A DNA stretch of 64,000 nt from Bullera alba. Lineage: Eukaryota; Basidiomycota; Tremellomycetes; Tremellales; Bulleraceae. Under the pieces are notes generated by a model. The model ran no database searches. It was not told the DNA's origin and saw only the letters and a list, made by a program, of their open reading frames with translations. Position 1 is the stretch's first letter. The number at the start of each line of letters is the position of its first letter. The stretch is taken from the NCBI GenBank assembly GCA_001600095.1, contig BCIX01000007.1, forward strand, positions 372,001 to 436,000. Direction: 5' to 3'. A program made the position numbers and the translations under genes. This document shows positions 35,834-47,985 of this stretch, piece after piece.

Positions 35834-37830
35834 ATGCCTCTCAGAGAACGCAAACCCGAGTTGAGCTCGTTGATCGTGCCAACGGCCTACCAACCCAACA
35901 TGGATGGTGTCAGAACGCCTATCCCCCACACGCCAATGTCTTACGAATCAGCCGACGTGAGTGATTCTGGAGGAGGTATCAAGCTTTAGCTGACCCATCC
36001 CATCGTAGGCACCTATGGTCATGACTCCAGACACACCGTCTTTCCCCTTCCCAAGCAGTGAAGGACCATGTGTCATGGAAACCAAAGACGTCATCGCTCC
36101 GTGGACAGAAGAGGAAGACGCTCTGATAGACTCTGTAAGTTCCACCTTTCACCCATGCCCACGACAACCGCTTACGGCTAGCAGTACCTCGCCCATCCTC
36201 CGAGACCCCTTCGATCGGCCTATCCTCCAGGATCGCTACCGCCTCCATCGGCCATCGACGAGATCGCCTCGCAGCTCATCACATCGCCTTGTTGGTCAGC
36301 TACGCGATCATGGTTCATGACTCGAGCGAGAGTTTTCCAAATTGCCAGGATGGACTCTGCAAAGCTACTCGGCGGTGCTCGACGACAGCCCGAGCCCACG
36401 GTGGCCACTCTCCGAACGGCACCTCTCGGATCCAGCGGTGTCAATCGAGTACCTATCAATGCGCCCATCCGACCCAAGCTGGCTGTCTTGGGCGGAGCAA
36501 AGATGAACCGACAACAACACTCGATGGACTCGTTGTACGGTGACAATGAACCTGGGACCTTTTCCGAAGCTCTGCGACTCAGCAGTACGCTTCAGAACAA
36601 CGCTGCGCATGGCGCCAATGGTGCTGGTCATCTGACATCGACAGAGTCGCTATCGTCTCGTGAGTACCCTGCCGGATCTCGATTGAAATGAGTGCTGAAC
36701 TTAGCTCAGCCGTCACATTCGCTTTCACGTTCAACCCGCCTGCTGGACCGATCATCCCTCAGCGTAAACCCTCTTTGCCATCTTCGTTCCCGGCGTACCC
36801 TCGCCCCACCTCGCTATTACAGAGAGGCAGGTCGTTCACCTCCGAGGACATTACCAGTATGCCCGCCATGTCCAAGATGTGCACAGTCAACAGTCCCTCC
36901 ATGATTGACGACTACGATCACGCCCCTCTATCTTCCTCGACCTCGTCATCATCATCTTCGTCATCGCTATCGCAGCCGCTCAGATCGGTGTCTTCCCCTG
37001 TGTCAAATCTGAGTGGTTCGCCCTCCAGCTCCGTGTCCTCGAAACACAGTATGGAGGAATTGATCGATTCCGATTCGATGGCTTGCGAAACCCTCACGGA
37101 GGCCAAGAGATATGTGTCCAGCGTCAACTTTGACGAAGAACCATTCACGCCCTTGAACCAGATGTTCCCGGGGTCTATCCATCCGTTTGCACCGCGGCCA
37201 TCCAAGTCGAACGACTCGACACCCGGTTCTCACGCCACATCCTCCACCATTGACACCACGCCCGCCATCACCCTGACTCTGCATTCGCCAACCTCGACGC
37301 AGACTTCGACGAACGCGCCGAAACTGCTTGCCGCATCTCAGCCTCAGAACCAAGTTTGCTTCTCGACGAAGACAGCTCAAGCCTTCGAGTCGCTATCCCT
37401 GAATGACACCGGTAGGATCATTGCCCCTCCGCCTGCGCCCAAGGCCAGCCGGAGGAAGCAATCGATAACGGTGACCGGCATGCCCTTCGGCGGCACGTCC
37501 CTCACGCGAAGCCTCTCCGAGGGGGTACTAGCCTCCGCGGTCGAATCGAGGATACCCCTGTCTATGGGGATGACAAGCTCGACATCGGATCATTCCATCG
37601 AGACGCTGGCCGACCTCCCCCAGGGAACGAGCCACGTCAGGAGGACATCAAGCACTCTGCCCAAACCGCTCATCAAGCGACAGAAGAGTAATGGTGGGCC
37701 GGGCCTCAGTGTCTTTGTGCCCCGACCTGGAGGACTGGGATTCGGTCGAGGAGCGAGGTTCGGCGGTGACGAGTTGAGGAGTCCTTTCGAACACAAGCCA
37801 GCGAGCACCGGTGCCATGAGCTTCCCCTAA
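35834..37830 (+). CDS. Serine-rich protein with a Myb/SANT-like WTEEED start motif; function unknown
   Basis: Four exons read by eye with consistent phase: 35834-35956, 36009-36134, 36185-36659 and 36710-37830. It begins MPLRERKPELSSLIVPTAYQ and ends TGAMSFP with TAA. The only domain-like part is in exons 2-3: IAPWTEEEDALIDSYL, a spacer, then SATRSWFMTRARVFQIARM. The first piece resembles helix 1 of a Myb/SANT repeat, but the last helix does not clearly match a DNA-recognition helix. The rest is Ser/Thr/Pro-rich with a long serine run (about 36930-37020) and basic-serine sites such as RRKQSITVTG and RRTSSTLP that look like kinase targets. The long upstream region and low complexity suggest a regulator; the function is not recognised. 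Confidence 0.75.
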
Positions 37831-38325
37831 TCAACCTTCCCACGACGGGTCATACTCAAGCATCCCAATCTACAAGTCTTCTTCAGTTAGTCACGCCAAA
37901 AAATAGCCAATTGTATCGATCTTCGGAGAACCCCCTCACGACCCACGAACACGAAACGCTTGTCTTCCGCCCTCTAGTTCCCGTCGCACGCGACTCATTT
38001 GGTGATCTAGATGATCGACCTTCGCATCAATATCCACCATCGCAGTGTCAATTTGTAATCTCGATACCTGTCTATTCACTCTTGGATCTTGGGTCTTTGT
38101 CCCTTTTGTACGTGCAGACTAGACACAATACTCGTAGCTATGTATACCATGTTGCACGGAATGAATCATTGCCATTCATGTTGTCAGATGGTGATTGCCT
38201 CCGACATTGCTTTGCGATCGGAATGCATGTTGTTTCTACTGCTCGCCAACGGCCACAAAGCTCAAGATTGATTCACTGCTCTCATCGGAGATAGTCGACG
38301 AACGACCGCTTTTATGTCCCACCAA
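37831..38325. terminator. Convergent 3' region (35834 gene / p23)
   Basis: 495 bp between convergent stop codons; T-rich, with no ORF having a recognisable domain. It should hold two 3' UTRs. Confidence 0.35.
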
Positions 38326-39531
38326 TTACTCGACGTCCTCGAGCTGAAAAGCGTCAATCAGCTTCGTCCACTGACTTTGTCGCAGAGTTACAAGCTGCAC
38401 TCACGTCTTCGTCTGCCTTCTTGGCGCCCTCTGTCGAGATCTCCTCGACGTCATCCTCGTCATCATCGGCTCCACCGCTCATGGCGCCAAAGTCGGGCAT
38501 ACCGCCCGCACCTCCAGCTCCACCCATGCCGCCCATGCCGCCCATCTGCTCCATCAACTTGGCCTGGACGTCAAGGTCAGCTCATATCATCGACAAGCCG
38601 GATGAAGTAGCTCACAAAGTCCATACCACCGGCGCCGCCCATGCCGCCCATTCCACCCATGCCGGGCATGCCTCCCATTCCACCCATACCGCCCATGCCC
38701 TCCATTCCTGGCATGCCACCACCCATACCGCCCATACCGGCCATGTCGTCCATGCCTGGGATGCTGCGCAGAGTCAGCACTGAACGTCGCAACCACACCC
38801 TTCCCATATTGACTCACTCGGCAGCCTCTCCATCCTGCTCATCCTCGTCGACCCACTGGAGTCAACAAAGTCAGCTCGACACCACCTCCTATGCTGGATA
38901 CAGAGCTCACCTTTGAGAAGTCGGTCTTGATCCAGTTCCTGTTCTTCTGCTTCTCCTTTGTAAGTCGGGGCCAGTACTCGGACTGGGCGTTCTTCTTCCT
39001 CAGGACCAGGACGACAGCTCGGGTGGTGACGACCTTCTTGGTCTCCTACGTGTGAGTGGTCAGTACAGCTACGCAACCCAGAACCACGCTTCGGCTCACT
39101 TCTGGGATGACCTCGTCATAAAAGTCGAGCTGGAACTCGAACTGTTTCTCCGGGACTCCTTTACTCGAGCTAGAACCCATCAGCTCACTCCTATGTGACA
39201 AGGATCCCTGATATCGAGCACGACTCACTCTCCCGCCTTGGCGCTGAAGGAGATCGAGGTTGGGGTGATGTCGAGCTTGGGTTCGCCCTGGATATCCGGC
39301 GCGTTGATCGTGAAGTAGATGATGTTCTAGACAATCCGAATGTTAGTAGGTGTCCCAAATTGACTCCTTGCGCTCTTTCGCCATGATGCCTCCCTCTTGC
39401 TGACCAGCTCGCGCAGGTCTCATCATCCGACTGGGACATCCCGCAAGATCGATCACGGCCCCATCACCCACCTTCTCCGGCTCGTCGGCGGACGATCGCT
39501 CGGCGTACATGATTTCGGGATGGGTCGACAT
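38326..39531 (-). CDS. SBA1: Hsp90 co-chaperone p23 (Sba1/Wos2) with a Gly-Met-rich tail
   Basis: Binds ATP-bound Hsp90 and stabilises the client complex. It starts MSTHPEIMYAERSSADEPEK at 39529-39531. The CS/p23 fold is seen in fragments: IIYFTINAPDI, LDITPTSISFSAKAG, KQFEFQLDFYDEVIPE, TRAVVLVLRKK, and the signature EYWPRLTKEKQKNRNWIKTD followed by FSKWVDEDEQ (about 38840-38990). The C-terminus has long runs of GGM/GMGG units (about 38480-38770), then an acidic end (GADDDEDDVEEIS). There are several introns. The stop depends on the final acceptor: I prefer a TCAG acceptor giving WTKLIDAFQLEDVE and a stop at 38326-38328; another acceptor would stop about 25 bp earlier. Confidence 0.9.
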
Positions 39532-39889
39532 TGTGCTCAAAATTCTTTTCGTGCTGTGTCTGTGTGCAAAAGTAGTAGTGATCGAGGTCGAGGTCAGCGA
39601 TGAAGAGTTGCATTGGAAGTTTAGGTACCTTGCTGGCTGGAGCAGATTACGCAGAAGTATACTTTCCCACGGTGGAGCTGTTCGCGGGTTTGTGCTCGAA
39701 GCTTCTAAATCGATCAAAGCGTCATACCGGGCGCGTTCTTGCCTGACTTACTGCTTGGATCGACGCTGCTTGAGTGCTGACTGACATGATCGACAACGGA
39801 CAAGGTATCCACAGCGCGAGGGTTGTATTCTCGCTTCTAATGAACATGCATGGTATCTTGATAGTGCGTAACCACTCTGAGCGTCCCTT
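39532..39889. promoter_or_regulatory. p23 promoter / CAND1 3' end
   Basis: 358 bp between two minus-strand genes. No ORF with a recognisable domain and no clear motif. Confidence 0.35.
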
Positions 39890-42800
39890 TTACGCCTGGT
39901 AATTGACGAAATCCTTCCACTCGGGCTTGCTCAACAGCCCGCTGACAAAGCCGTGGAACGCTGGCGCTTGGGACGGCTGGATCATCTTGTAGAGAGGCAC
40001 CGCCGTTCTCAAAGTGCTCCTCTGCAGGTCCTCTGCAAATGCCAGACTCAGCGGGGATCCCCCGGGATTGTAACTTGACGACTTGACTCACCCTTCCTCT
40101 CCAGGTCCTGCTTGACGGTATCCTCCTTGACGGCCACATCGGCCATGATGTCCTTGAGAGCGTCGACCGTCTCGTCCAATCGCGGGATGACGGATTGAGG
40201 GGATAATTGACCGAGACGCAGTTGAAGCATCAGGCAGACAACCTTGATCTCATTCGCGTCCTTCAAGCCGTCAATGACTCGGTCGGTGAATGTCGGTAGG
40301 TCGACCTTGGCAAAGCAAGTTCCGAGCTATACGACACAATCAGCATTACCCTATCAGAGAATCTGAGCTTGGCTCACAAGGGTGTACCTATCGATCCCAT
40401 GTCAGCTCTTCATCCTCGTCAACAGGTGAATGACTCACATTGTCTCATAAGCCGTCTTTCGATTCTCCAAACCGTCGTCCTCGGTGACTGCCCACACGTC
40501 AATGACTGGTCATCGACTTCTTGAGCTCTCAAGACTCACCCTTGAATGGACCCTTTTGCACCACTCGGAGCAGGTCCTGCCTGATTTTCGTTTGGACATA
40601 CAGCAGCGGCTGTAGCGTGTCCAGTCGGTCGACTATCAAATGCGGCTTGTTCTGGATCGCCGCATTCAGCGACGTCAGCGCCAGACGCTGGACCACCTGT
40701 CCAGGTGTCAGCTGCGTCCCTACCCCATGTCGATCCACGCCCCAGTGTCTACGTACCAAGTTCTCATCCTGCATCAGGGACAGGAAGTCGACAATGACAG
40801 GCGCAATCAGCTCATCGTAGGTGGACGACGTGTCGATAAAGGTGTACCGAATAGCCGCGGCCACCAAAGCTCGGTCGTGAGGAGTCGAACGGAGCAAGTC
40901 CTTCGAGCTATCAGTTACACACTCGAGCTCGCAAATTCTAGGACCTACCTGGAGCTTGGGCAGGAATTTCGCAGGGGCGGCAGTGGTCAATTTTCCAATA
41001 CACGCCGCCTTGACATTTCTCACGCCGTCATCACCGGCATCGCCGGTAGGTCCGACGTTGGCAGTAGCGGCTTTGGATCCAGCCGTATCCGCGAATAGAG
41101 GTTGCCACAGCTGATCGGCCAGGGCCTCGAGCTGGCTGTTGGGCGAATGCTGAACGACCTACAGCGTAGTCAGCACACAGACTCCGCTTCCAGCAGGATG
41201 CCGGATTCACCTCTTTAAGGGCCAGGAGAGAAAGAAGCCTCGATGCGGGGGTGCTGCTCGCTTCAATCTTCTTCACGATCACGGGCAGGAGTACCTTTGG
41301 CGAACCGACAGCGAGATTGCCTACCCCGTAGTGATCAGCAACGCTCTACTGCTCTGCAGGAGTAGCCAACTGACCTGCAGCGAGGGCGGCACCGGACCTG
41401 ATATCTTCCGATGGACTGTCAAAGTACTCGAATACCTTGTCCAAGAGGCCCTTGTGACCCGACAGATCGCTAAAGCACCGTGAGCTGGTGTCGGACAACG
41501 TACATGTCGAAGTAGCTCACGTGACTCTGCCAATCTCTCCTATGCTCAACAAGGCGAGATACGTATCGCTCTCGTTCGACTTGCTGGCCTGGTTGATGAA
41601 CCATCAGCAACATGCTCCCCCACCCAAGTCCCAACCCAAGCTGTCACTCACCTTGAGGGTCGAGGCGAATTTCGTGACGATGCCCGCAGCGCTACCGGGG
41701 CAAGCTGCCGCCATAGCACCGATGGACTGTGCCGTCGCAGAGTATCCCAACGCGGCACCCTTTGTCGTATCGGGCAATGCGTTCTTATGACCCAGATTGT
41801 CCACCAGCGCCGCAACGACCTTCTGGACCGACTTGTCATTTTGCCCAACAACGTACGCGGGGAAGAAGGCGCGAATACTGTCGACCGAGGTGGAGTTGAG
41901 GGATGAGGTCTTGATCGAGGTCAATACCTGAGGCAAGACGTCTGCCTCTACTGCCGCTCGGGATGATGGCTGGAATTCCAGAATGAGCGAAATCGACGAT
42001 AAAGCCAATGGCGAATCGACGAAGGTTTTCAACTCGACCACAAGGCTGTTGGCCAGGTCGGCCGGGAGAGTCTTCTGGGATCCGATTCGCCTTAGCACCG
42101 ATTGAAGACAGTTGAACTCTGCGTTTCGGCTCGACGTTCGTCGTGACTTTCTCAAAGCAGTAACCATCTCTGGCAAAGTGGACAGAAGCCAGTTTTCGAA
42201 TTCTTTCCCTTTGCACACGGGCGAATCGGCAACTCGGCCAATGACCCTGAGGGCAGTCGCAGCAGTGGACTCGGTACCAAGTCGGGCGGCGATGAGAGGC
42301 AGACCAACCGTGTAGGACTTGGTCAGAGCATCACCTTCATGGACGAAGAGATTGCCGAGCGTCTCCAAGGCCCTTTCTCGAACCTCTCCATCGACGCTGT
42401 TGTCAGAAAGCACCTCTGTCGTAGCGTCGAACAGCTGCTGGATGGCAGACGAGTAGCCCAAGGCGAGGGGTGAAGCCGAGCCTTTCGGTCGTAGAGTTCG
42501 AGCGAGGGCCGAAGCAGCAGCGAAAGCTTCAAAGTTGACACGTTGCAACTTGTCCTTCATGCACTTGACGATACCGGACACCAGGTCGTCGAGGTGCGAG
42601 GTGAAGGCGCGGGACGAATGGTGTCGGAAGAATGTCGCAAGGAAGGAGAGTGCCGAGATGGCCAAAGACGACGAGCTGGCCGTGTTCACCGAATGAACGG
42701 CTCCCGCAGCCGCAGAGCAGACTGCGTCGGCTTCGCCTTCGAGTCCGCCTTCCAGCGCTTGGTCCGCCAGTTGCAGGAGAACAAAGCATTCCTGCTTGGT

Positions 42801-44814
42801 GGCGATCGACTTGCCGGAAAGCTGCTTGAGTGTCGCTTGCAGCAGTTGAGAGTGGATCTGACCCAGGAGCTTGGCCGGGCTACAGCGCAACCGTCAGCGA
42901 CTCACAGGTCTACGGTGATCCCATGCACTCACGAGTCCTCTGGCAGGCCATCCTCGTCCTCGTCCATCTCCTGACTCCTCTTTCGCTTGTTTCGTTGCGA
43001 GGACGTGTCCGCCGACCTCGCCGCCGCCGTCTGCTTGAGCAAAGCTTCAAACGCAGTCAGAATCTCCAGCCGTACGCTCTCCTCCCTCTCGCCAAACCTC
43101 GAGATGAGGACCGGTGCGGCAGTCTTGTACGCCTCAACCAGCAGCTCGTTTCGAGTACCGAAAACAGCGGCAATGACCTTGGCTGCTGATCTACGGATCT
43201 TCCACGAAACATCCTCGTCGTCGGAGTAGCTATTGACGGGATCAGCGATATCACAGTGGCGTGAAGTGCTAGACTCACGCGTCTTCCTCAAAGTCATCGT
43301 CCTCGTCGTCACCGTCCATGTCGACATCATCGTCCTCGTCCAGCTCGACGTAGTTCTGTTCAAGTCAGCACAGATTGGGCTTTTAAGCAGAGGCGACTCA
43401 CTGGATCGTATTTGACGAGCTCCAAAGCTCGGTTCATGATTGAGTTGATGCTCGAGGTAATCTCGGTTGGACATCGGAGAATGAGAACTTCCAGAGCCTA
43501 GGGCGGACCATCAGCTGAGGACATGTAATTCAGATGTGAACATGGACTGACAACCAGAGCCCCCTCGACTGCTTCACTCTCCTCGGGATTTTTCGCCTGG
43601 GCAAGGAGAATCTCGATCAAACCTCCTTTGCTGATCAAGTCGCCCACTCTGGCTACACTCTGACCCCTGGCCAGAGCTGCAGTGACAGCAACCCAGATCC
43701 TGCCGGTATCGCCCTTCTCCTTGAGGCCAGCTATCAACTTGTCCTTGAGCTTAATCTCGAATAGTTTTGGGTTGGCCGAGATCAAGGCGGATAGCGCGGG
43801 TATGGACCTGCGTCGGATGGACAATCGAGCTTCGGACAGGATCTGAATGAGGGATGCTATCGAGACGCTCTGAATCAGTGCCGAGGCCGGGATGGCGCTC
43901 TTGAATCGGGTGAAGACATCGGTCGCAATTTGCAACAGCTCCGAGGCCAGCTGAGGGTCGGGTGGAGGTGCAGTCTGAAATCCTATGAGCACAATACAAG
44001 ATGATCATCGAAGTCACCTTGATCAACGTGAAGAAGACCTTGGAAATTACGTGCTCGAGTGTAGCGATGTTGATGTCAGTCGGCATTTCCGTCACCACGG
44101 CCTTGAGCGCTGTTATCAGTGTCAGCTTCGCGCACTGATGAGAATAAGCGGTGGCTCGATCGCTCTCACCCAGACAGGCAATGTCCCGAACTTCATCCTT
44201 GCCATCAGAGATCCCGTCCAACAAGCCATTGAGCATCTTTGTCAGAGGTGCGGGTCTAGATCTGGCAGCCATCGTCGAGAGACTAAGCAGATCGTATAAG
44301 CAAGTGCCCTCTGCCTGGGTCGAACATTGCAACTGACCATGACACTGCCGCATTCTTGACTTCACCATTCTCGTCATTCAGTACCAGCTTCAACACCCTA
44401 GCCTGCAGTTGGTTCTCGGTGTAGTCGTCCGAGTACGTCAGATCCACGGTTCTACGACTCGACGAAGATGGGACAGAAGTCGGGATGAGCGTGATGTCTT
44501 TTTGGAGATCGATCAAAACTTGGGTTCTATTCGGACATCGGTTTAGTTCAGCTTCGGGAACGGGGATTGCAGCTGGGATCGAGATGATACCTGGTCCGCC
44601 GGTGAGGGCGGACAGGTAGAGCATAGCGTATATGTAACTTACCGGATGTCAAAGTCGGACGAGTCCATCTATACTTCCAGTCAGCTTGCAACAAGACAGA
44701 AGTGTGGAGGAAGAATTGGACAAGTGGATCAGGTGGAAAGTGATGTCGAGCACGTACCCGCTCCTCCATTGACTTGAGCTGCGTGGCCAGAGACGTCCTT
44801 GTCGGTGGAGACAT
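39890..44814 (-). CDS. CAND1: Cullin-associated NEDD8-dissociated protein 1 (CAND1/TIP120)
   Basis: HEAT-repeat protein that wraps unneddylated cullins and acts as the exchange factor for SCF substrate receptors. It starts MSPPTRTSLATQLKSMEERM at 44812-44814. Recognisable CAND1 stretches include SDFDIRTQVLIDL, VLKLVLNDENGEVKNAAVSC, the first-third ISDGKDEVRDIACLALK, the acidic loop (YVELDEDDDVDMDGDDEDDD, about 43290-43360), YSDDEDVSWKIRRSAAKVIA (about 43155-43230) and the C-terminal FHGFVSGLLSKPEWKDFV with TAA at 39890-39892. The acidic insertion before SWKIRR is a family hallmark. More than ten short introns; about 1,250 residues, the usual length. The F-box gene at 51329 would encode a possible client class, but this is not evidence of a functional link. 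Confidence 0.95.
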
Positions 44815-45239
44815 GATGCCGGTATGTTCCTTCTAGCCAGACTTCAGATGTCACTGATCAGAAGGTCAACGCTCCAGCTCACAGAAGTTGGGTGGGAGGA
44901 GGAGCTAATGTGCGGGGCGAGCGTCGCGTTGCTCGCGCAGGCCACGTGGTAAAATGATGACGTGGGAACCTGAGTTTGATTGACAAATATGCTTCCGTCT
45001 AGCTGAGATTTCCAGCTCGAATCGTCTGGTCCTCCTCTTCTGTACGAAAGGGTCGTCCTCAAGTCGTCCTACACCTGGGTATCTACAGCAAACTCGCATC
45101 GCATCGACACCGCAGTGAGGGGTTCTACCAGCTACTAGGCAGTCAACCTCAGGATCAGTCGTCCCATCGCATCCGCCGGCCGCATAATCCAACTCAAGAG
45201 CTCAGAAGTCCACCTTACCTAGATCTAGACCCAGGCGCC
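44815..45239. promoter_or_regulatory. Divergent promoter, CAND1 / MRPS16
   Basis: 425 bp between divergent starts; no ORF with a recognisable domain. GCCACGTGG, an E-box core, lies at about 44940. Confidence 0.4.
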
Positions 45240-45893
45240 ATGAGCATCCGACTCCGACTGGCTCGACACGGTCAGCGCAACGCCCCTGTATACCACATTG
45301 TCGCCTTGCAAGCTCATAAGCCACGCAATGCCCGACCTCTAGAGAAGCTGGGAGAGTACGACCCTGTGGCTCGGTTGAAATCGGTGCAGGATATCCCAAT
45401 GGCCAACCGGATCTTTGGGCACAAGCAGAAGAAGGCACCAGAGATCGTTGAAAAGAGGATAGAATGGGATGTCGAGAGGATAAAGTGGTGGCTGGGCAAT
45501 GGAGCAGAGCCAACAAAAACGGTTCTTCGGTTACTAGAGCAGGTCAGTCAAGCGAGCCAATCGACCCGTTGGGTACAGACCACTGGTGGGGGAGTACTGA
45601 CGTCTTGGTAGGGTCAGGTGGTTAGGCCAGCACCACCAGGAGAGAGGTGGTCGATGGATAGGATAATAGAATCGTCGCCAGCGGACCACATACGGCAATT
45701 GACAGGTGTCGACCTGGAACCAATAGTCCCGCCTCCAGCAGCAAAGCCAGCGAAGGAGCGGGCTGCGAAGCCAAGCGCAGAGTCAAGCGCGGACTCGGTC
45801 GAGAAGCGAGTGTCGAAGGGGGCCAAGCGTACAGCGTCGAAGACGGAGTCTACGACACAGTTACAGTCGACAGAATCTGCTGTCTCGGAGTAG
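45240..45893 (+). CDS. MRPS16: Mitochondrial small-subunit ribosomal protein bS16m
   Basis: Two exons, 45240-45542 and 45612-45893. It starts directly with the S16 fold, MSIRLRLARHGQRNAPVYHI, then NARPLEKLGEYDPV, the helix RIEWDVERIKWWLGNGAEPT and KTVLRLLEQ. Bacterial S16 is about 80-90 residues; this protein has a C-terminal extension of about 90 residues rich in Ala, Lys, Glu and Ser with no domain. No separate presequence is seen, as in other fungal S16 proteins, where the basic N-terminus may serve for import. Divergent from CAND1. Confidence 0.94.
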
Positions 45894-46439
45894 GAGAATG
45901 CGGGAGATACCAAGAAGGAGGTTTAGAGCGAGGTCCAAGGTATACAGGACTGGCCTAGGACTGGCAGGAGAAGCCACAGTCGACGCTCGCGCGAGACCTT
46001 TGGCGACGAGGCAGCGTTAGTCGGGAGGGTAGATGAGCGGTCTACGCTCCCTCCATATGTATATCATCTGCATCTCCATCCTCTCGCATCCTAGCACGAG
46101 AGCTGGACATGCAGGCTGTCCACACGTGAACTGCAGAGACAGTTATAATATATACATGGACTGTGAGCTCGCATGCGAGAACGAAATGCCCATTCACCAA
46201 TAATAATGTGCTCAAGCCAAAATGGTGAAGTGCTTGAACCGTGCCTGAAAGTTTTGACTTTTTGCGAATTTCAACCCACCTCGACTTCACTTGCTGTCCG
46301 CTACGCTCTACATCGTACGTCGTGACCTAGGATAAACAACGGTGCAGCGAGCCGCCCTGCAGTCATACATATCGACACCTACACAACACTGGCCATCACT
46401 TGCTCAAGAAATCACTCGCTGTGATCATTCGTACCCGCC
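45894..46439. promoter_or_regulatory. Intergenic, MRPS16 3' end / RPA43 promoter
   Basis: 546 bp; no ORF with a recognisable domain. The middle is AT-rich (about 46140-46260); the last 100 bp before RPA43 look like a leader. Confidence 0.35.
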
Positions 46440-47985
46440 ATGTCAGCTCCCAACGCCGAAGCCAGCTCTTCCCGGGCGCTCGTGAAAGACTACTCGAAAC
46501 ACAAGAGCCACAAGGACAAACACCGCGCCGGGTCCAAGCACGAGCACAAGTCGAAAGACAAGTCGACGGAGAAGCACCACAAAGAGGGCAAAGAGAAGAA
46601 GAGGAAGGATCACGATAGGCATAAAGACCCGAACAGGATCTCGAACCATTCTTTCGAGCATCGCGAGTCGAGAATGAGGTTGAGCGTGCCCCCGAAATTC
46701 GCCGCAGACTGGCTCGCTGGTGTGAGGGAGGTCCTCGATGGAATGCTCATGAGGTGAGTGACGATGTTTCATATTCAACACGTTGCGTCGGCCACACGTG
46801 AGACCGAAGCGCTGGGAGATAGCGGAGTGAGGGTGTTTCGACGGTAGCTGATCTTGGTCTGTAGATACATTCCTCAAATGAGTGGTGTACTCCTGGCGCA
46901 TTGGGAACACGAGTTCATCGACGAGACTGTCAAGATCATCAACGAATCGCCTTATGGTGTTTGCGACGTGCAGTTTCGTAGCGTCATCTGGGCACCCAAA
47001 ATTGGAATGAAGCTTTGTGAGTGAATACAACATCACAGCTATGGCGACTAGGCGGAACACTGCGTCCAGACGTGAGAAACGAGGCTGACATGGCTGTAGA
47101 TGGCTCTCACTCTCTGTCATCCCCATCGCATCTGTCGCTGCTGTTCGGCAAGACGTTCAACGTCTCAATCCCCCTACAACACATCCCCCAAGATACATAC
47201 AAATTCGAACACAGCGATAGCCCCGACGACGCCCCTCTTTCCGATGACGAGAGCGACGTTGAGGAGAGAGACATTTTGGATCTCAGTGGACCAGGCACAG
47301 TCGAGGAGGTCGGCCGGTGGAGGAATACAAAGACGGACAAACTCGTCGGAGATGAAGGTGGTAAAGGCATCAAGTTCACCGTCATCGGGTGAGTCTTGGC
47401 CAGTGCTCTACTTCAAGAATTGCAGAAATGTGGAAATGGTGCTAACGAGTGCTCGACAGAATGCAAGTGAACAACCACACTCTATCGCTAACCGGATCTC
47501 TACTCGCCGATCCCACGAACCCCCCACCACCTCCTTCGCCCATGACCAACATGCAAGCACCATTGCGGTCGCCTTCGCTCTCTCCCGAGCCTGAGGCCGT
47601 TGCCCGTCGACCTGCCAAGCAGGCCCGCTACGCAGTCGACTCCAGTGCCGACAACACCAACGCCTCAGACTCCGTCCCCGTCTCCACCGCCCCCGCCAAG
47701 CGTCAAAACCCGACATCGTCTCAGCCTAGAGTTGAGGAGGACGTCATTGACGATCGATACCTCAGTGCCCGAGAGCTGAAGAAGAAGCGCAAAGACGAGG
47801 AGAAGAGGAAACGAGACGAGCGAAAGGCCCGAAAGGAGGAGAGAGTGTTGGAACACGTGCAGGAGGTCGGAGCGGAAGCGAGTGTGACGATGCAGGGAGT
47901 CGTGGCGGAGGATGTAGAGACGAGTACTGGGAAGCGAAAGGCCGATGGGGCGGACAAGTCCAGTAGCAAGAAGCGAAAGGTGTGA
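46440..47985 (+). CDS. RPA43: RNA polymerase I subunit A43
   Basis: Stalk subunit of RNA polymerase I, which contacts Rrn3/TIF-IA for rRNA transcription. Four exons read by eye: 46440-46753, 46865-47016, 47100-47388 and 47460-47985. A Lys/His-rich N-terminus (KHKSHKDKHRAGSKHEHKS) precedes the conserved part: MRLSVPPKFAADWLAGVREV, YIPQMSGVLLAHWEHEF, VCDVQFRSVIWAPKIGMKLY, and the OB-like domain SLLFGKTFNVSIPLQHIP. An acidic loop and the strand NNHTLSLTGSLL follow. The C-terminal tail is unusually long and highly charged (REL-KKKRKDEEKRKRDER) and ends in the nuclear-signal-like SSSKKRKV. The P-K-F ... L-A-H-W and W-x-P-K-x-G motifs identify the family. Confidence 0.92.

Noticed and set aside
46443..47126. 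227-codon minus-strand ORF with hydrophobic parts
   Set aside because: Antisense to RPA43 exons, which are clearly coding.
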